DNA of 64,000 nt from an uncultured Collinsella sp. (lineage in GTDB: Bacteria; Actinomycetota; Coriobacteriia; Coriobacteriales; Coriobacteriaceae): contig CABRHX010000007.1 of NCBI GenBank assembly GCA_902470805.1, positions 1 to 64,000 of the forward strand. The letters run 5' to 3'. The position numbers and the translations under genes were made by a program. Shown here in pieces: positions 27,232 through 35,369 of the stretch. The notes beneath the pieces were generated by a model. It saw only the letters and a list, made by a program, of their open reading frames with translations. It was not told where the DNA came from and searched no databases. Each line of letters begins with the position of its first letter. Positions within the stretch are counted from its first letter, which is position 1.

Positions 27232-28236
27232 ATGACTGTTACGTTCGAAGGTTACGAGCGCCGCGCTGACAAGATCAACAAGTGCCTCGCCGACAACGGC
27301 ATCGCCTCCCTCGAGGAAGCTCTGCAGATCTGCACCGACAAGGGCTTCAACCCGCGTGAGATCGTCAACAACACCCAGTCCATCGCCTTCCAGAACGCCG
27401 AGTGGGCCTACACCCTCGGTTGCGCTCTCGCTGTCAAGCGTGGCGCCAAGTCCGCTTCTGAGGCTGCCGCCATCATCGGCGAGGGCATCCAGGCCTTCAC
27501 CGTTCCCGGCTCCGTCGCCGAGGACCGCAAGGTCGGTCTGGGCCACGGCAACCTGGGCGCTATGCTGCTCTCCGACGACACCGAGTGCTTCGCCTTCCTG
27601 GCCGGTCACGAGTCCTTCGCTGCCGCTGAGGGTGCTATCGGCCTGGCTCTGAACGCCAACAAGGCTCGCAAGAAGCCGCTGCGCGTCATCCTCAACGGTC
27701 TGGGCAAGGACGCTGCTCAGATCATCGCCCGGATCAACGGCTTCACCTACGTGAAGACCCAGTTCGACTACTTCACGGGCGAGCTCAAGGTCGTCGAGAC
27801 CATCCCCTACTCCGATGGTCCCCGCGCCGCCGTCAACTGCTACGGCGCCGACGACGTCCGCGAGGGCGTTGCCATCATGTGGCACGAGAACGTAGACATC
27901 TCGATCACCGGTAACTCCACCAACCCCACGCGCTTCCAGCACCCCGTCGCTGGCACCTACAAGAAGGAGCGCCTCGAGGCTGGCAAGAAGTACTTCTCCG
28001 TCGCTTCTGGTGGCGGCACTGGCCGTACCCTGCACCCGGACAACATGGGCGCCGGCCCTGCCTCTTACGGCATGACCGACACCATGGGCCGTATGCACTC
28101 CGACGCCCAGTTCGCCGGTTCTTCCTCCGTGCCTGCGCACGTCGACATGATGGGTCTCATCGGCATGGGCAACAACCCCATGGTCGGTGCCACCGTCGCC
28201 TGCGCTGTCGCCGTCGAGGAGGCCCTCAAGGCCTAA
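27232..28236 (+). CDS. GGGtGRT family protein
   Basis: 334 residues from ATG 27232 with GGGAGG upstream. Contains the family-defining SGGGTGRTLHPDNM near residue 260, as well as GHGNLGAMLLSDDTECFAFLAGHESFA and NVDISITGNSTNP. The family has no known biochemical function; it is conserved and found next to NifU-like genes, so the two probably act in one Fe-S-related process. Strongly biased codon use suggests good expression. A hairpin terminator follows. No signal peptide or membrane segment. Confidence 0.88.
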   Translation: MTVTFEGYERRADKINKCLADNGIASLEEALQICTDKGFNPREIVNNTQSIAFQNAEWAYTLGCALAVKRGAKSASEAAAIIGEGIQAFTVPGSVAEDRKVGLGHGNLGAMLLSDDTECFAFLAGHESFAAAEGAIGLALNANKARKKPLRVILNGLGKDAAQIIARINGFTYVKTQFDYFTGELKVVETIPYSDGPRAAVNCYGADDVREGVAIMWHENVDISITGNSTNPTRFQHPVAGTYKKERLEAGKKYFSVASGGGTGRTLHPDNMGAGPASYGMTDTMGRMHSDAQFAGSSSVPAHVDMMGLIGMGNNPMVGATVACAVAVEEALKA

Positions 28237-28271
28237 TCGCGCCCGCGCGATGCTCATATAGTTGAGCTTTG

Positions 28272-28304
28272 GAGTCGCTACCTTTCGAGGTGGCGGCTCT
28301 TTTT
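28272..28304 (+). terminator. Terminator after the GGGtGRT gene
   Basis: Stem GAGTCGCTACCT / AGGTGGCGGCTC (12 bp with G-U pairs) with TTCG loop, followed by TTTTTG. Confidence 0.9.
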
Positions 28305-28492
28305 GTTTGCGCTGGCGCAGGGTAGCTAATGCCGGTATATCAGCTGGGGCGAAATACGAGATGTGAAGAGATGGAGCGTCAGAGCGTCCATGACGCCCAC
28401 CTGCCATATTTACCCTTTACCGATTTGCCGGGTCTTTGCGGCCCCATTGCCGATCACCCGTGCGACAATGCGCCGGACGAGAAAGGAATCTG

Positions 28493-30019
28493 ATGGAATC
28501 GACTGATGTACTGGTAATTGGATCTGGCATTGCGGGCCTTTGTGCCGCCATCGAAGCGGCACGCACGGGCGCAACCGTCGCTGTGGCAAGCGCCGGCAAG
28601 ACTATGAGTGGATCGAGCTTCTTCCCCGGAACCTGGGGCCTGGGGCTTATCGGACCCGTTAACCAAGACGACGAACAAGACCTCATCGACACCATCCAGA
28701 CCGTCGGTGGCGGCGTCGCCGACCCCGAGCTTGTCCAGACGTTTGTCCACGGCATTCCCCAGGCAATTGAATGGCTCGAGCAAGACCTGGGCGTTGAGCT
28801 CCAGCGTCCGCAAAGCGCTGAGAGCGCTCAGCAAAAGCAGTTTATCCCCTGCTTTGACCACAAGACGCGCATGTGGCGCGGCCTCACCCGCAAGCCGCTT
28901 GAGGACGCTCTGACGACCCGGATCGAGTCGCTCGGTATTCGCCTGCTCCCCCGCCATGAGCTTATCGACCTTGTTGAGGACACGAACGGCAGAATCATCG
29001 GAACCGTGCTCTACGACCTCACCGAAGATCGAATCGTGCCCTTTGCTGCCAAGGCCACGATCATCGCAGCCGGTGGCACAGGCGGCCTGTTCGAGCGCAG
29101 CCTTACGTCGGCTGATGTACTCAGCTCCTCGCAGGCCATCGCACTGGCGCACGGCGCATCGCTTACCAATATAGAGTTCATGCAAATGATGCCCGGCTTC
29201 ATCGAGCCCAAGCGCAACCTGGTCTTCAACGAGAAAACCTGGCGCTATGTCAAGTTCGACCAGCCGGCAGATATTGCCGATGACAAGCTAGACGACCTGC
29301 TCGAGCAACGCTCTGGATATGGTCCCTTCACGTCACGCTTAGCCTCCCGGGCTATCGATCTCGTCATCGATCAGGCTGGTGCCGAAGGCCTGGCACTCCA
29401 CTACGACTTCCCCCGCGAGGATGTCCCAGAGTTTGTGCAGACCTTTGCCACCTGGCTGCAAGACGAGCACGGCATCGCCCCGACTGACGAGATGCGCGTT
29501 GCGATGTATGCCCACGCCGCTAACGGAGGCATCAAGATCGATAAGACCGCGCACACGGGCGTTGAGGGCCTCTACGCTTGCGGCGAGGCGACAGGCGGCA
29601 TGCACGGCGCCGACCGCATTGGTGGCTTGTCAAGCGCCAACGGCATCGTATTCGGACGCATCGCGGGCGCATCGGCAGCCCTTGCAGCGCAGAAAGAGCC
29701 TGAGGCGGCCCTGAAGGCGGATATCACCCTCCCCCAGTACGGCATTGCCACAACAGACGCCGAACACCTGACACGCAGCCTTAAACACACGATGAGCACC
29801 TATTGCATGATCAACCGCACCGAGACGGGCCTATCCGAGGCACTACACGAGCTTGAGGGCTTGAAGACAGAGGCAACGACCTTGAGCACACAGAAAGCCC
29901 AGGACAGCGAAGTCGCAGCCCTCGCCCGCCTGCAATCGCAGATTCAACTAGCACAGGAAATGGTCAAAGCCATGCGTAAGCGAACCGAAAGCTTAGGTTC
30001 GCACTATCGAGCAGACTAA
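28493..30019 (+). CDS. FAD-dependent oxidoreductase, NadB/fumarate-reductase flavoprotein type
   Basis: ATG 28493 (508 residues) has GAAAGGA upstream; an earlier in-frame start has none. Dinucleotide fold STDVLVIGSGIAGLCAAIEAA, second FAD strand TIIAAGGTGGLF, and C-terminal YACGEATGGMHGADRIGG followed by SSANGIVFGRIAG, the signature shared by L-aspartate oxidase and fumarate reductase flavoproteins. The helical C-terminal domain and YAHAANGGIKID fit NadB best. nadA and nadC are not next to it, so aspartate oxidation for NAD synthesis is only one option; an alternative soluble fumarate-reductase-like role cannot be excluded. No Tat or Sec signal is seen. It stands alone and is followed by hairpins. 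Confidence 0.75.
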   Translation: MESTDVLVIGSGIAGLCAAIEAARTGATVAVASAGKTMSGSSFFPGTWGLGLIGPVNQDDEQDLIDTIQTVGGGVADPELVQTFVHGIPQAIEWLEQDLGVELQRPQSAESAQQKQFIPCFDHKTRMWRGLTRKPLEDALTTRIESLGIRLLPRHELIDLVEDTNGRIIGTVLYDLTEDRIVPFAAKATIIAAGGTGGLFERSLTSADVLSSSQAIALAHGASLTNIEFMQMMPGFIEPKRNLVFNEKTWRYVKFDQPADIADDKLDDLLEQRSGYGPFTSRLASRAIDLVIDQAGAEGLALHYDFPREDVPEFVQTFATWLQDEHGIAPTDEMRVAMYAHAANGGIKIDKTAHTGVEGLYACGEATGGMHGADRIGGLSSANGIVFGRIAGASAALAAQKEPEAALKADITLPQYGIATTDAEHLTRSLKHTMSTYCMINRTETGLSEALHELEGLKTEATTLSTQKAQDSEVAALARLQSQIQLAQEMVKAMRKRTESLGSHYRAD

Positions 30020-30065
30020 ATCGATTCTCACTTTGAGTTTGATCACAACTTCTCAACATGCATCG

Positions 30066-30140
30066 AGCCCCGTAAGCATGATTCCCCTAAGGAGAACACG
30101 CCTACGGGGCTTTAGCCGTGTTTCCCTAAGGGAATCACGG
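30066..30140 (+). terminator. Double hairpin after the FAD oxidoreductase gene
   Basis: AGCCCCGTA (30066-30074) pairs with TACGGGGCT (30103-30111), followed by TT. Immediately after, CCGTGTTTCCCT pairs with AGGGAATCACGG (30116-30140, one mismatch). The two share the TTCCC/TAAGG core and may alternate. Confidence 0.55.
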
Positions 30141-30167
30141 TGCAGATTACTCAGCTCCGCGCCCTTT

Positions 30168-30253
30168 CGGGTTCGACCCCATGCGTGGTCAACAAAAAAC
30201 GACCAGCCTGAGCCAGTCGCTTTAACAATCTTTGGGTGGGCCGTCAGGGGGTC
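30168..30253 (-). repeat. Duplicated 3' end of tRNA-Lys with its terminator
   Basis: This 86-base block closely matches 30344-30431: both start CGGGTTCGACCCCATG, contain the AGTCGCTTTAAC terminator arm and end in the last ~23 bases of the tRNA-Lys gene (TGGGCCGTCAGGGGGTC). Here the rest of the tRNA is missing and unrelated GC-rich sequence follows. The intervening 90 bases hold no gene. Confidence 0.7.
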
Positions 30254-30367
30254 AGCCTGCTGCGCAGGCGGTCGCTGCGGCGCTTCGCGCCTTGCGCGCT
30301 GCGCTGGCAAATGCTTACGCATTTCCTCACCTCCGCACCCCGACGGGTTCGACCCCATGTGAGGTTA

Positions 30368-30400
30368 ACAAAAAAAGCGACCAGTCTAAGCCAGTCGCTT
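30368..30400 (-). terminator. Terminator of the tRNA-Lys pair
   Basis: On the minus strand AAGCGAC / GTCGCTT (7 bp) with a 12-base loop is followed by seven T, about 12 bases past the tRNA-Lys 3' end. Confidence 0.75.
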
Positions 30401-30411
30401 TAACATGCTTT

Positions 30412-30487
30412 GGGTGGGCCGTCAGGGGGTCGAACCCTGGACCTTGGGATTAAGAGTCCCCTGCTCTACCAACTGAGCTAACGACCC
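30412..30487 (-). tRNA. tRNA-Lys (CTT anticodon), copy 1
   Basis: Minus-strand cloverleaf: acceptor GGGTCGT / ACGGCCC, D-arm GCTCAGTTGGTAGAGC, anticodon loop ACTCTTAAT giving CTT, T-arm CAGGGTTCGACCCCCTG. The 3' bases are ACCC, so CCA is not encoded. Nearly identical to the copy 43 bases upstream. Confidence 0.93.
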
Positions 30488-30530
30488 AAAGCTAAAGTCC
30501 GTTGTGGTGGACTTTAGAGGAGATATCGTG

Positions 30531-30606
30531 TGGTGGGCCGTCAGGGGTTCGAACCCTGGACCTTGGGATTAAGAGTCCCCTGCTCTACCAACTGAGCTAA
30601 CGACCC
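30531..30606 (-). tRNA. tRNA-Lys (CTT anticodon), copy 2
   Basis: Same cloverleaf as the neighbouring copy, differing in the T-arm (TTCGAAC) and with an encoded 3' CCA. Tandem arrangement with tRNA-His points to one precursor transcript. Confidence 0.95.
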
Positions 30607-30628
30607 GATATCAACACGAAGCAAGAAC

Positions 30629-30706
30629 TGGGGTGGGTAAAGGGACTCGAACCCTCGACCTACGGGACCACAACCCGTCGCTCTAGCCAACTGAGCTACA
30701 CCCACC
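30629..30706 (-). tRNA. tRNA-His (GTG anticodon)
   Basis: Minus strand: an extra 5' G (-1) faces the discriminator C, as required in tRNA-His. Acceptor GTGGGTG / TACCCAC, anticodon loop TTGTGGT giving GTG, T-arm GAGGGTTCGAGTCCCTT, and encoded CCA. Confidence 0.94.
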
Positions 30707-30871
30707 GTGTCCTATGCGCTTCGCGCTCGACTATTATTGCAAGGAACGCCACGTGATGCAACCCCCAATTTTCAAGAATTTTGAAAAGAGTTTTTCGGAT
30801 CCATTTCGAGCATTTCCCACCGGTTTCATAGGAGTAAACTTGCCCCACTGCAAATGCTCGAAAGGACAAGC

Positions 30872-32053
30872 ATGAAAGAACTCTCCAACCGCACGGCGAC
30901 ATTTACCGATTCGGTCATCCGCCGCATGACGCGCATCTCCAATAAGTACGGCGCCGTCAACCTCTCGCAGGGCTTCCCTGACTTCGATCCTCCGGCGCAG
31001 CTGCTCAATAGCCTGGGCACCATCGCCACCGACCCCAAGCCGCTCTACCATCAGTACTCCATCACCTGGGGCTCCCTGGCCATGCGCGAGGCGCTTGCTG
31101 CCAAGCAGGAGCATTTTATGGGCATGCCGATCAACCCCAATGAGAACATCGTGATCACCTGCGGCTCAACTGAGGCCATGATGGCCGCCATGATGACGGT
31201 CACAAACCCCGGAGACAAGGTCGTCATCTTCTCGCCGTTCTACGAGAACTACGGCGCTGACACCATTCTCTCGGGTGCCGAGCCCATCTATGTGCCGCTC
31301 AACCCGCCCACATTCGACTTTGACCGCGAGACGCTCGAGGCAGCCTTCCGCGACAACGACCCCAAGGCCATCGTCCTGTGCAACCCTTCCAACCCTTGCG
31401 GCAAGGTCTTTACGCGCGAGGAGCTCACCTTCATCGCCGACCTCTGCAAAAAGTACGACGCCTACTGCATTACCGACGAGGTATACGAGCACATCGTCTA
31501 TGCGCCCCACGAGCACGTCTATATGGCCACGCTGCCCGGCATGTTCGAGCGAACCATCAGCTGCAGCTCGCTGTCTAAGACGTACTCCATCACCGGTTGG
31601 CGCTTGGGCTACACCATCGCCCCGGCCCAGATCACCGAGCGTATCAAGAAGGTCCACGACTTTCTCACCGTGGGTGCCGCCGCTCCCCTGCAGGAAGCCG
31701 TTGTCACCGCCCTCAACTTCGACGACAGCTATTACGATGAGGTCCTCGACCTCTACACCGCCAAACGCGACCTGTTCTGCCAGGGGCTCGATAGCATCGG
31801 TCTTGAGCATAACGTGCCGCAGGGCGCCTACTACGTCATGATGGACATCTCTGAGTTTGGCTATGACAGCGACCTCGAGTTCTGTGAAGACCTCGCGTCT
31901 AAAGTGGGTGTGGGCGCCGTGCCCGGCTCGAGCTTCTTCCGCGAGCCCGTCAACCATCTGATTCGTTTCCACTTTGCCAAGCGAGACGAGACGCTTAACG
32001 CGGCGCTGGAGAACCTCAAGTCGCTACGTGATAAAATCAAGCCGCACGGGTAA
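30872..32053 (+). CDS. Class I/II PLP aminotransferase
   Basis: ATG 30872 (393 residues) with AAAGGA six bases upstream. Fold type I features: NLSQGFPDFDPP, ITCGSTEAMMAAMM, CNPSNPCGKVF, ITDEVYEHIVY with the PLP Asp, SLSKTYSITGWRLGY with the PLP Lys, and the C-terminal IRFHFAKRDE with the substrate Arg. These match the aspartate/aromatic or kynurenine-type aminotransferases of subfamily I. The substrate cannot be read from sequence. Monocistronic; a strong terminator follows. Confidence 0.9.
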   Translation: MKELSNRTATFTDSVIRRMTRISNKYGAVNLSQGFPDFDPPAQLLNSLGTIATDPKPLYHQYSITWGSLAMREALAAKQEHFMGMPINPNENIVITCGSTEAMMAAMMTVTNPGDKVVIFSPFYENYGADTILSGAEPIYVPLNPPTFDFDRETLEAAFRDNDPKAIVLCNPSNPCGKVFTREELTFIADLCKKYDAYCITDEVYEHIVYAPHEHVYMATLPGMFERTISCSSLSKTYSITGWRLGYTIAPAQITERIKKVHDFLTVGAAAPLQEAVVTALNFDDSYYDEVLDLYTAKRDLFCQGLDSIGLEHNVPQGAYYVMMDISEFGYDSDLEFCEDLASKVGVGAVPGSSFFREPVNHLIRFHFAKRDETLNAALENLKSLRDKIKPHG

Positions 32054-32078
32054 GGACGGCCCGGCAACTAAAGCAACC

Positions 32079-32119
32079 AAAGAAGCCCCGCACCGCCCGC
32101 CGCGTTGCGAGGCTTCTTT
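32079..32119 (+). terminator. Terminator after the aminotransferase gene
   Basis: Long stem AAAGAAGCCCCGCA / TGCGAGGCTTCTTT (one mismatch) ending in a T-run. Confidence 0.88.
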
Positions 32120-32193
32120 CTATAGCGCTTTCTTAAATGGTTAGAGCTCTATACTTTAGCCACGGAGCAACTCGTCCCAGAGAGAGGAATACT

Positions 32194-33084
32194 ATGGCAG
32201 AGCAGCAGCTTATCGGAGCGCTCGAGGCCGGTGGCACCAAGATGGTCTGCGCCACGGGCTATGCGGACGGTACGGTCCTGGAGCGCGAGCAGATCGCGAC
32301 CACGACCCCGCAGGAGACCGTTGAGGCCGTCAACGCATGGTTTGCCGACAAGGGCATCGCCGCGCTGGGCATCGGCGCATTTGGCCCCACCGCAGTCAAC
32401 CCCGCTTCGCCCCAATACGGCAAGATCTTGGAGACGCCCAAAACGGCATGGCGCTACTTTGACCTGCTGGGCACTATCCAAAACGAGCTCAATATTCCCT
32501 GCGGCTACGACACCGACGTCAACGTCGCCTGCCTGGGCGAGGTCACCTTTGGTTGCGCCCAGGGCCTCACTGACGTTGTGTATCTGACCATCGGCACCGG
32601 CGTGGGCGCCGGCGTGCTCTCGGGCGGTAAGCTCGTGCACGGCATGATGCATCCCGAGGCTGGCCACATCCTGGTCACGCGCGACCCGCGCGACACCATT
32701 GGCGAGCACAGCGCCTGCCCCTTCCACGACAACTGCCTCGAGGGCCTCATTGCCGGCCCCGGCGTTAAAAAGCGCTGGGATGGCAAGAGCGCCGGAGACA
32801 TGGCCGATGACCCGGAGGCCATGGACCTGCTCGCCGGCTATCTGGCACAGGCACTCATGACCTACACGCTGTGCTACGCGCCGCAAAAGATCATCATCGG
32901 CGGCGGCGTGGCCGACCACACCCCCATCGTGCCGCTCGCACGCAAGAAGTGCGCCGAGATGCTCAACGGCTATATCGTCACGCCCGAGGTCAACGACATC
33001 GATACCTACATTGTCAACAACAGCCTCGAGGGCAAGCAGGGCATCATGGGCTGCCTGGCCCTGGGCGCACAGGCGCTTCAGTAG
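32194..33084 (+). CDS. ROK-family sugar kinase, fructokinase-like
   Basis: ATG 32194 (296 residues) with AGAGAGGA upstream. N-terminal phosphate loop LIGALEAGGTKMVCA, IGAFGPTAVN, catalytic GYDTDVNVACLGE, VVYLTIGTGVGAG and the zinc-binding His-x(n)-Cys cluster HILVTRDPRDT ... CPFHDNCLEG, which is typical of ROK fructokinases. It phosphorylates a hexose, probably fructose or mannose, at the expense of ATP. No transporter gene is adjacent. It is separated from the convergent VanZ gene by a bidirectional terminator. Confidence 0.88.
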   Translation: MAEQQLIGALEAGGTKMVCATGYADGTVLEREQIATTTPQETVEAVNAWFADKGIAALGIGAFGPTAVNPASPQYGKILETPKTAWRYFDLLGTIQNELNIPCGYDTDVNVACLGEVTFGCAQGLTDVVYLTIGTGVGAGVLSGGKLVHGMMHPEAGHILVTRDPRDTIGEHSACPFHDNCLEGLIAGPGVKKRWDGKSAGDMADDPEAMDLLAGYLAQALMTYTLCYAPQKIIIGGGVADHTPIVPLARKKCAEMLNGYIVTPEVNDIDTYIVNNSLEGKQGIMGCLALGAQALQ

Positions 33085-33167
33085 CAGACGCACCAACAGG
33101 GCGGGGCGCGCCCGGCAAATCCGACCTACGGAACGACGTCACCACGCCTCATATAAGCCCTCAAATA

Positions 33168-33213
33168 AAAAAGGCCGCCTAGGACCAAACAATACGTCCT
33201 AGGCGGCCTTTTT
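33168..33213. terminator. Bidirectional terminator between ROK kinase and VanZ-like genes
   Basis: Perfect 17-bp inverted repeat (AAAAAGGCCGCCTAGGAC and its complement) with a 10-base loop, T-runs on both strands. Its right end overlaps the last codons of the VanZ-like gene. Confidence 0.93.
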
Positions 33214-33648
33214 GGCGCACATCAGCGACCGTAAGAGATATCGGAGTACAACGCCCGTTGCCGCTCCACAGCAGTCGATCATCACATCGGTGATCATGCC
33301 GGCGCGTCCCGGCACAAAGAGCTGAATCGTCTCGTCGATTGAGGGAATCAACAGCAGGAACACCGCCGTGGGCAGCAGCACGTCAAAGGTGCGCCGGCCC
33401 TCAAAATCAAAGGCGTGCGTTGCCAAGATGCCGAGCACCATATACTCGGTAAAATGCGCGCACTTGCGAACAACAAAGTTGGTCACCCATTCATATGGAA
33501 GTCCCACGCTGTGCAGGAAACCGCGGATAGCTTCCATGACCGTTAGGCTCAGCGAGCCCGACCCCGAGCCGGGAACCAGCGAATTGCCCCAGATCAAGAG
33601 CGCCATCAGGCAGGTTACAACCGCCCATTTTCGATTGATCTTAGCCAT
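33199..33648 (-). CDS. VanZ-like membrane protein
   Basis: 149 residues, four predicted membrane segments (about 8-25, 66-82, 88-106 and 120-140). VanZ motifs RKCAHFTEYMVLGIL and SIDETIQLFVPGRAGMITDVMID, with conserved Glu, Asp and Gln facing the membrane interior. VanZ proteins give low-level teicoplanin or antimicrobial resistance in some hosts, but most homologues are uncharacterised. It lies eight bases after the end of the upstream minus-strand gene and may be co-transcribed with it. Confidence 0.88.
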   Translation of the reverse strand: MAKINRKWAVVTCLMALLIWGNSLVPGSGSGSLSLTVMEAIRGFLHSVGLPYEWVTNFVVRKCAHFTEYMVLGILATHAFDFEGRRTFDVLLPTAVFLLLIPSIDETIQLFVPGRAGMITDVMIDCCGAATGVVLRYLLRSLMCAKKAA

Positions 33649-33655
33649 GCAGAAG

Positions 33656-35056
33656 TTATGCCTCCGCGCGGAGCGGCGCGAAGCTGGCGGTACCGCCCTC
33701 GATAACGCTCAGATAGGCACGGCCCGTACGCTTGGCAGTTGAGGACTGCAGGCGCTCGATCTCTTCCTCGAGGATCTGATTGACGCGCTCGTGACGACGG
33801 TTTTCCATAATGCCGGCGGCAATAGCCTCGGCCCGCTCGATGCTCTCGCGCGAGATACGGGCAGTATCCTCGGGGAACACAGCACTGTGACGGCCGACAT
33901 AGGCGGGGGCAGCAGGCTGAGGGGCAGCGACGGGAGCGGGGGCTGCAACAGGAGCAGGCTCGTCAATCTCATCCAGAATCGCGGTGGCGGCGGCCCACAT
34001 GTCCTCGTGGCCCGAGTAATCGGCCATGGGAACATCAACCTCGAGCGAGGCGTCCGGAAGGTCGCCGGTGTCGATGCGATCTTGGGCATCAATCGATGCG
34101 GTGATGGCTGCAGGCTCATCGAGGTCATCGAGATCGATGTCCACGGCACCGGAGATGATAGGCATGCTGGCGAGGTTTGCATTGTACGGCGCAGCCTCAG
34201 CCGCCTGCTGCTGGGCAGGAGCGCCCCAAAGCGAGCTTTCGGCGGCACGGCGGGCGGCAACGGCCTCCTCGTCCGCAGTCATGGCTTCATCAACGTACGA
34301 ATTGTCGGCAGAAGCGTTCGCGTCCGCCGAGGTAGCGTTGTAGGCGTTATTGGCTGCCGCGTTGGCAACGAGTGCCACGAAAGCCGCCGTGCTGCCCGCA
34401 GGGGCGGCCTGGGAACCAGACACGGCGCGTGCCGCGGCGGCGATGTCGTCGCGATTGAAGGAGCCGGTCTGCCCGCCGTTGGTGAGCTCGTCGATGGCGA
34501 CTTGATAGACGTCGCGCGAGTGTGCAGGGTCGCAGCTCACCGGCGAATCGTCGTCGAGCATACTGTCGATCATGGACCAAGCCTCGTCCTCGTCCATGGC
34601 ATCTGCGGCTCGAGCGATGGTAGGGACACCATCATCGGCATGACGGCGCTGGAACGCACCAGTCAGGCCGGAAAGGAATGCCGAGGTAGACTGCTCCGCC
34701 TGAGCCTGAGAAGCAGAAGTCGCAGCGTAAGGAGTCGCATCCTGCTGCTGAGCTGGAATCGAGGCGGTCTTGAACTCGCTTTGATGCTGATTGAGATTGG
34801 CGGCACCGCCCATGGCATCGGGCTGGAACAGACGCTCTTCACGCTGCGCACGGTACTCGGAGATACCCAGCGAGGCGGCATAGATACCCACGCCCGCCAC
34901 CGCGCCCACGGCGAAGGGAACCGCACCCGCCACGACCGTCTCGTTCACCGACGAAAACGGCAGCGTCGCGGCATACATAACCACGGGAGCGGCAAGGCCG
35001 ATCCCGCACGAAAGTCCGGCAAGGACTGCTCGTTGTGTTGCATCAGAAGAAGCCAT
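33656..35056 (-). CDS. Membrane-anchored acidic protein of unknown function
   Basis: ATG 35056 (466 residues) with GGGGAGAG upstream; an in-frame start 27 bases earlier lacks a site. Two hydrophobic segments near the N-terminus (about 10-30 and 38-60) are followed by roughly 360 residues of Ala/Asp/Glu/Gln-rich, probably disordered sequence with a Pro/Ala/Val patch near 370. The C-terminal ~75 residues are more ordered: ARISRESIERAEAIAAG, NQILEEEIERLQSS (coiled-coil-like) and RTGRAYLSVIEGG. I do not recognise the family. It lies between rho and vanZ and could be an envelope or division-linked scaffold; this is speculation. Confidence 0.6.
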   Translation of the reverse strand: MASSDATQRAVLAGLSCGIGLAAPVVMYAATLPFSSVNETVVAGAVPFAVGAVAGVGIYAASLGISEYRAQREERLFQPDAMGGAANLNQHQSEFKTASIPAQQQDATPYAATSASQAQAEQSTSAFLSGLTGAFQRRHADDGVPTIARAADAMDEDEAWSMIDSMLDDDSPVSCDPAHSRDVYQVAIDELTNGGQTGSFNRDDIAAAARAVSGSQAAPAGSTAAFVALVANAAANNAYNATSADANASADNSYVDEAMTADEEAVAARRAAESSLWGAPAQQQAAEAAPYNANLASMPIISGAVDIDLDDLDEPAAITASIDAQDRIDTGDLPDASLEVDVPMADYSGHEDMWAAATAILDEIDEPAPVAAPAPVAAPQPAAPAYVGRHSAVFPEDTARISRESIERAEAIAAGIMENRRHERVNQILEEEIERLQSSTAKRTGRAYLSVIEGGTASFAPLRAEA

Positions 35057-35301
35057 GAGCTCTCCCCATCTTCCAGCACCCAAATCGCATCATTCAGTTG
35101 GCTGCGCGAGAGAAGATGAAGCGGGGCTAGGCCCCAAAGCAACGGTATATGGTTCGTTTCATCTGCGTTATCCGTCGCGAAGCTTAAAAGCTATTATGCG
35201 AAACCGCCCTGTCGATTGCAAGCGACGATGTCGGATTGAAACGGGAAACCTGCTGCTTGCCAGTCTTATGGTCAAAAATAAGCGCGGAGCGGCGATATAG
35301 A

Positions 35302-35332
35302 AAAGGGCCGAGGCTCAAAGCCCCGACCCTTT
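35302..35332 (-). terminator. Terminator of rho
   Basis: On the minus strand AAAGGGTCGGGGC / GCCTCGGCCCTTT (paired with two mismatches, TTTGA loop) ends in TTTT. Confidence 0.8.
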
Positions 35333-35369
35333 ATTGCATTGATGACTATCGCTGCGTGTGGATGACAAC

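Noticed and set aside
26488..28407. 639-codon open frame on the minus strand across the NifU-like and GGGtGRT genes
   Set aside because: It lies antisense to two genes with recognisable products and ribosome sites; its Val/Gly/Ala/Asp-rich product is typical of the mirror of GC-rich codons.
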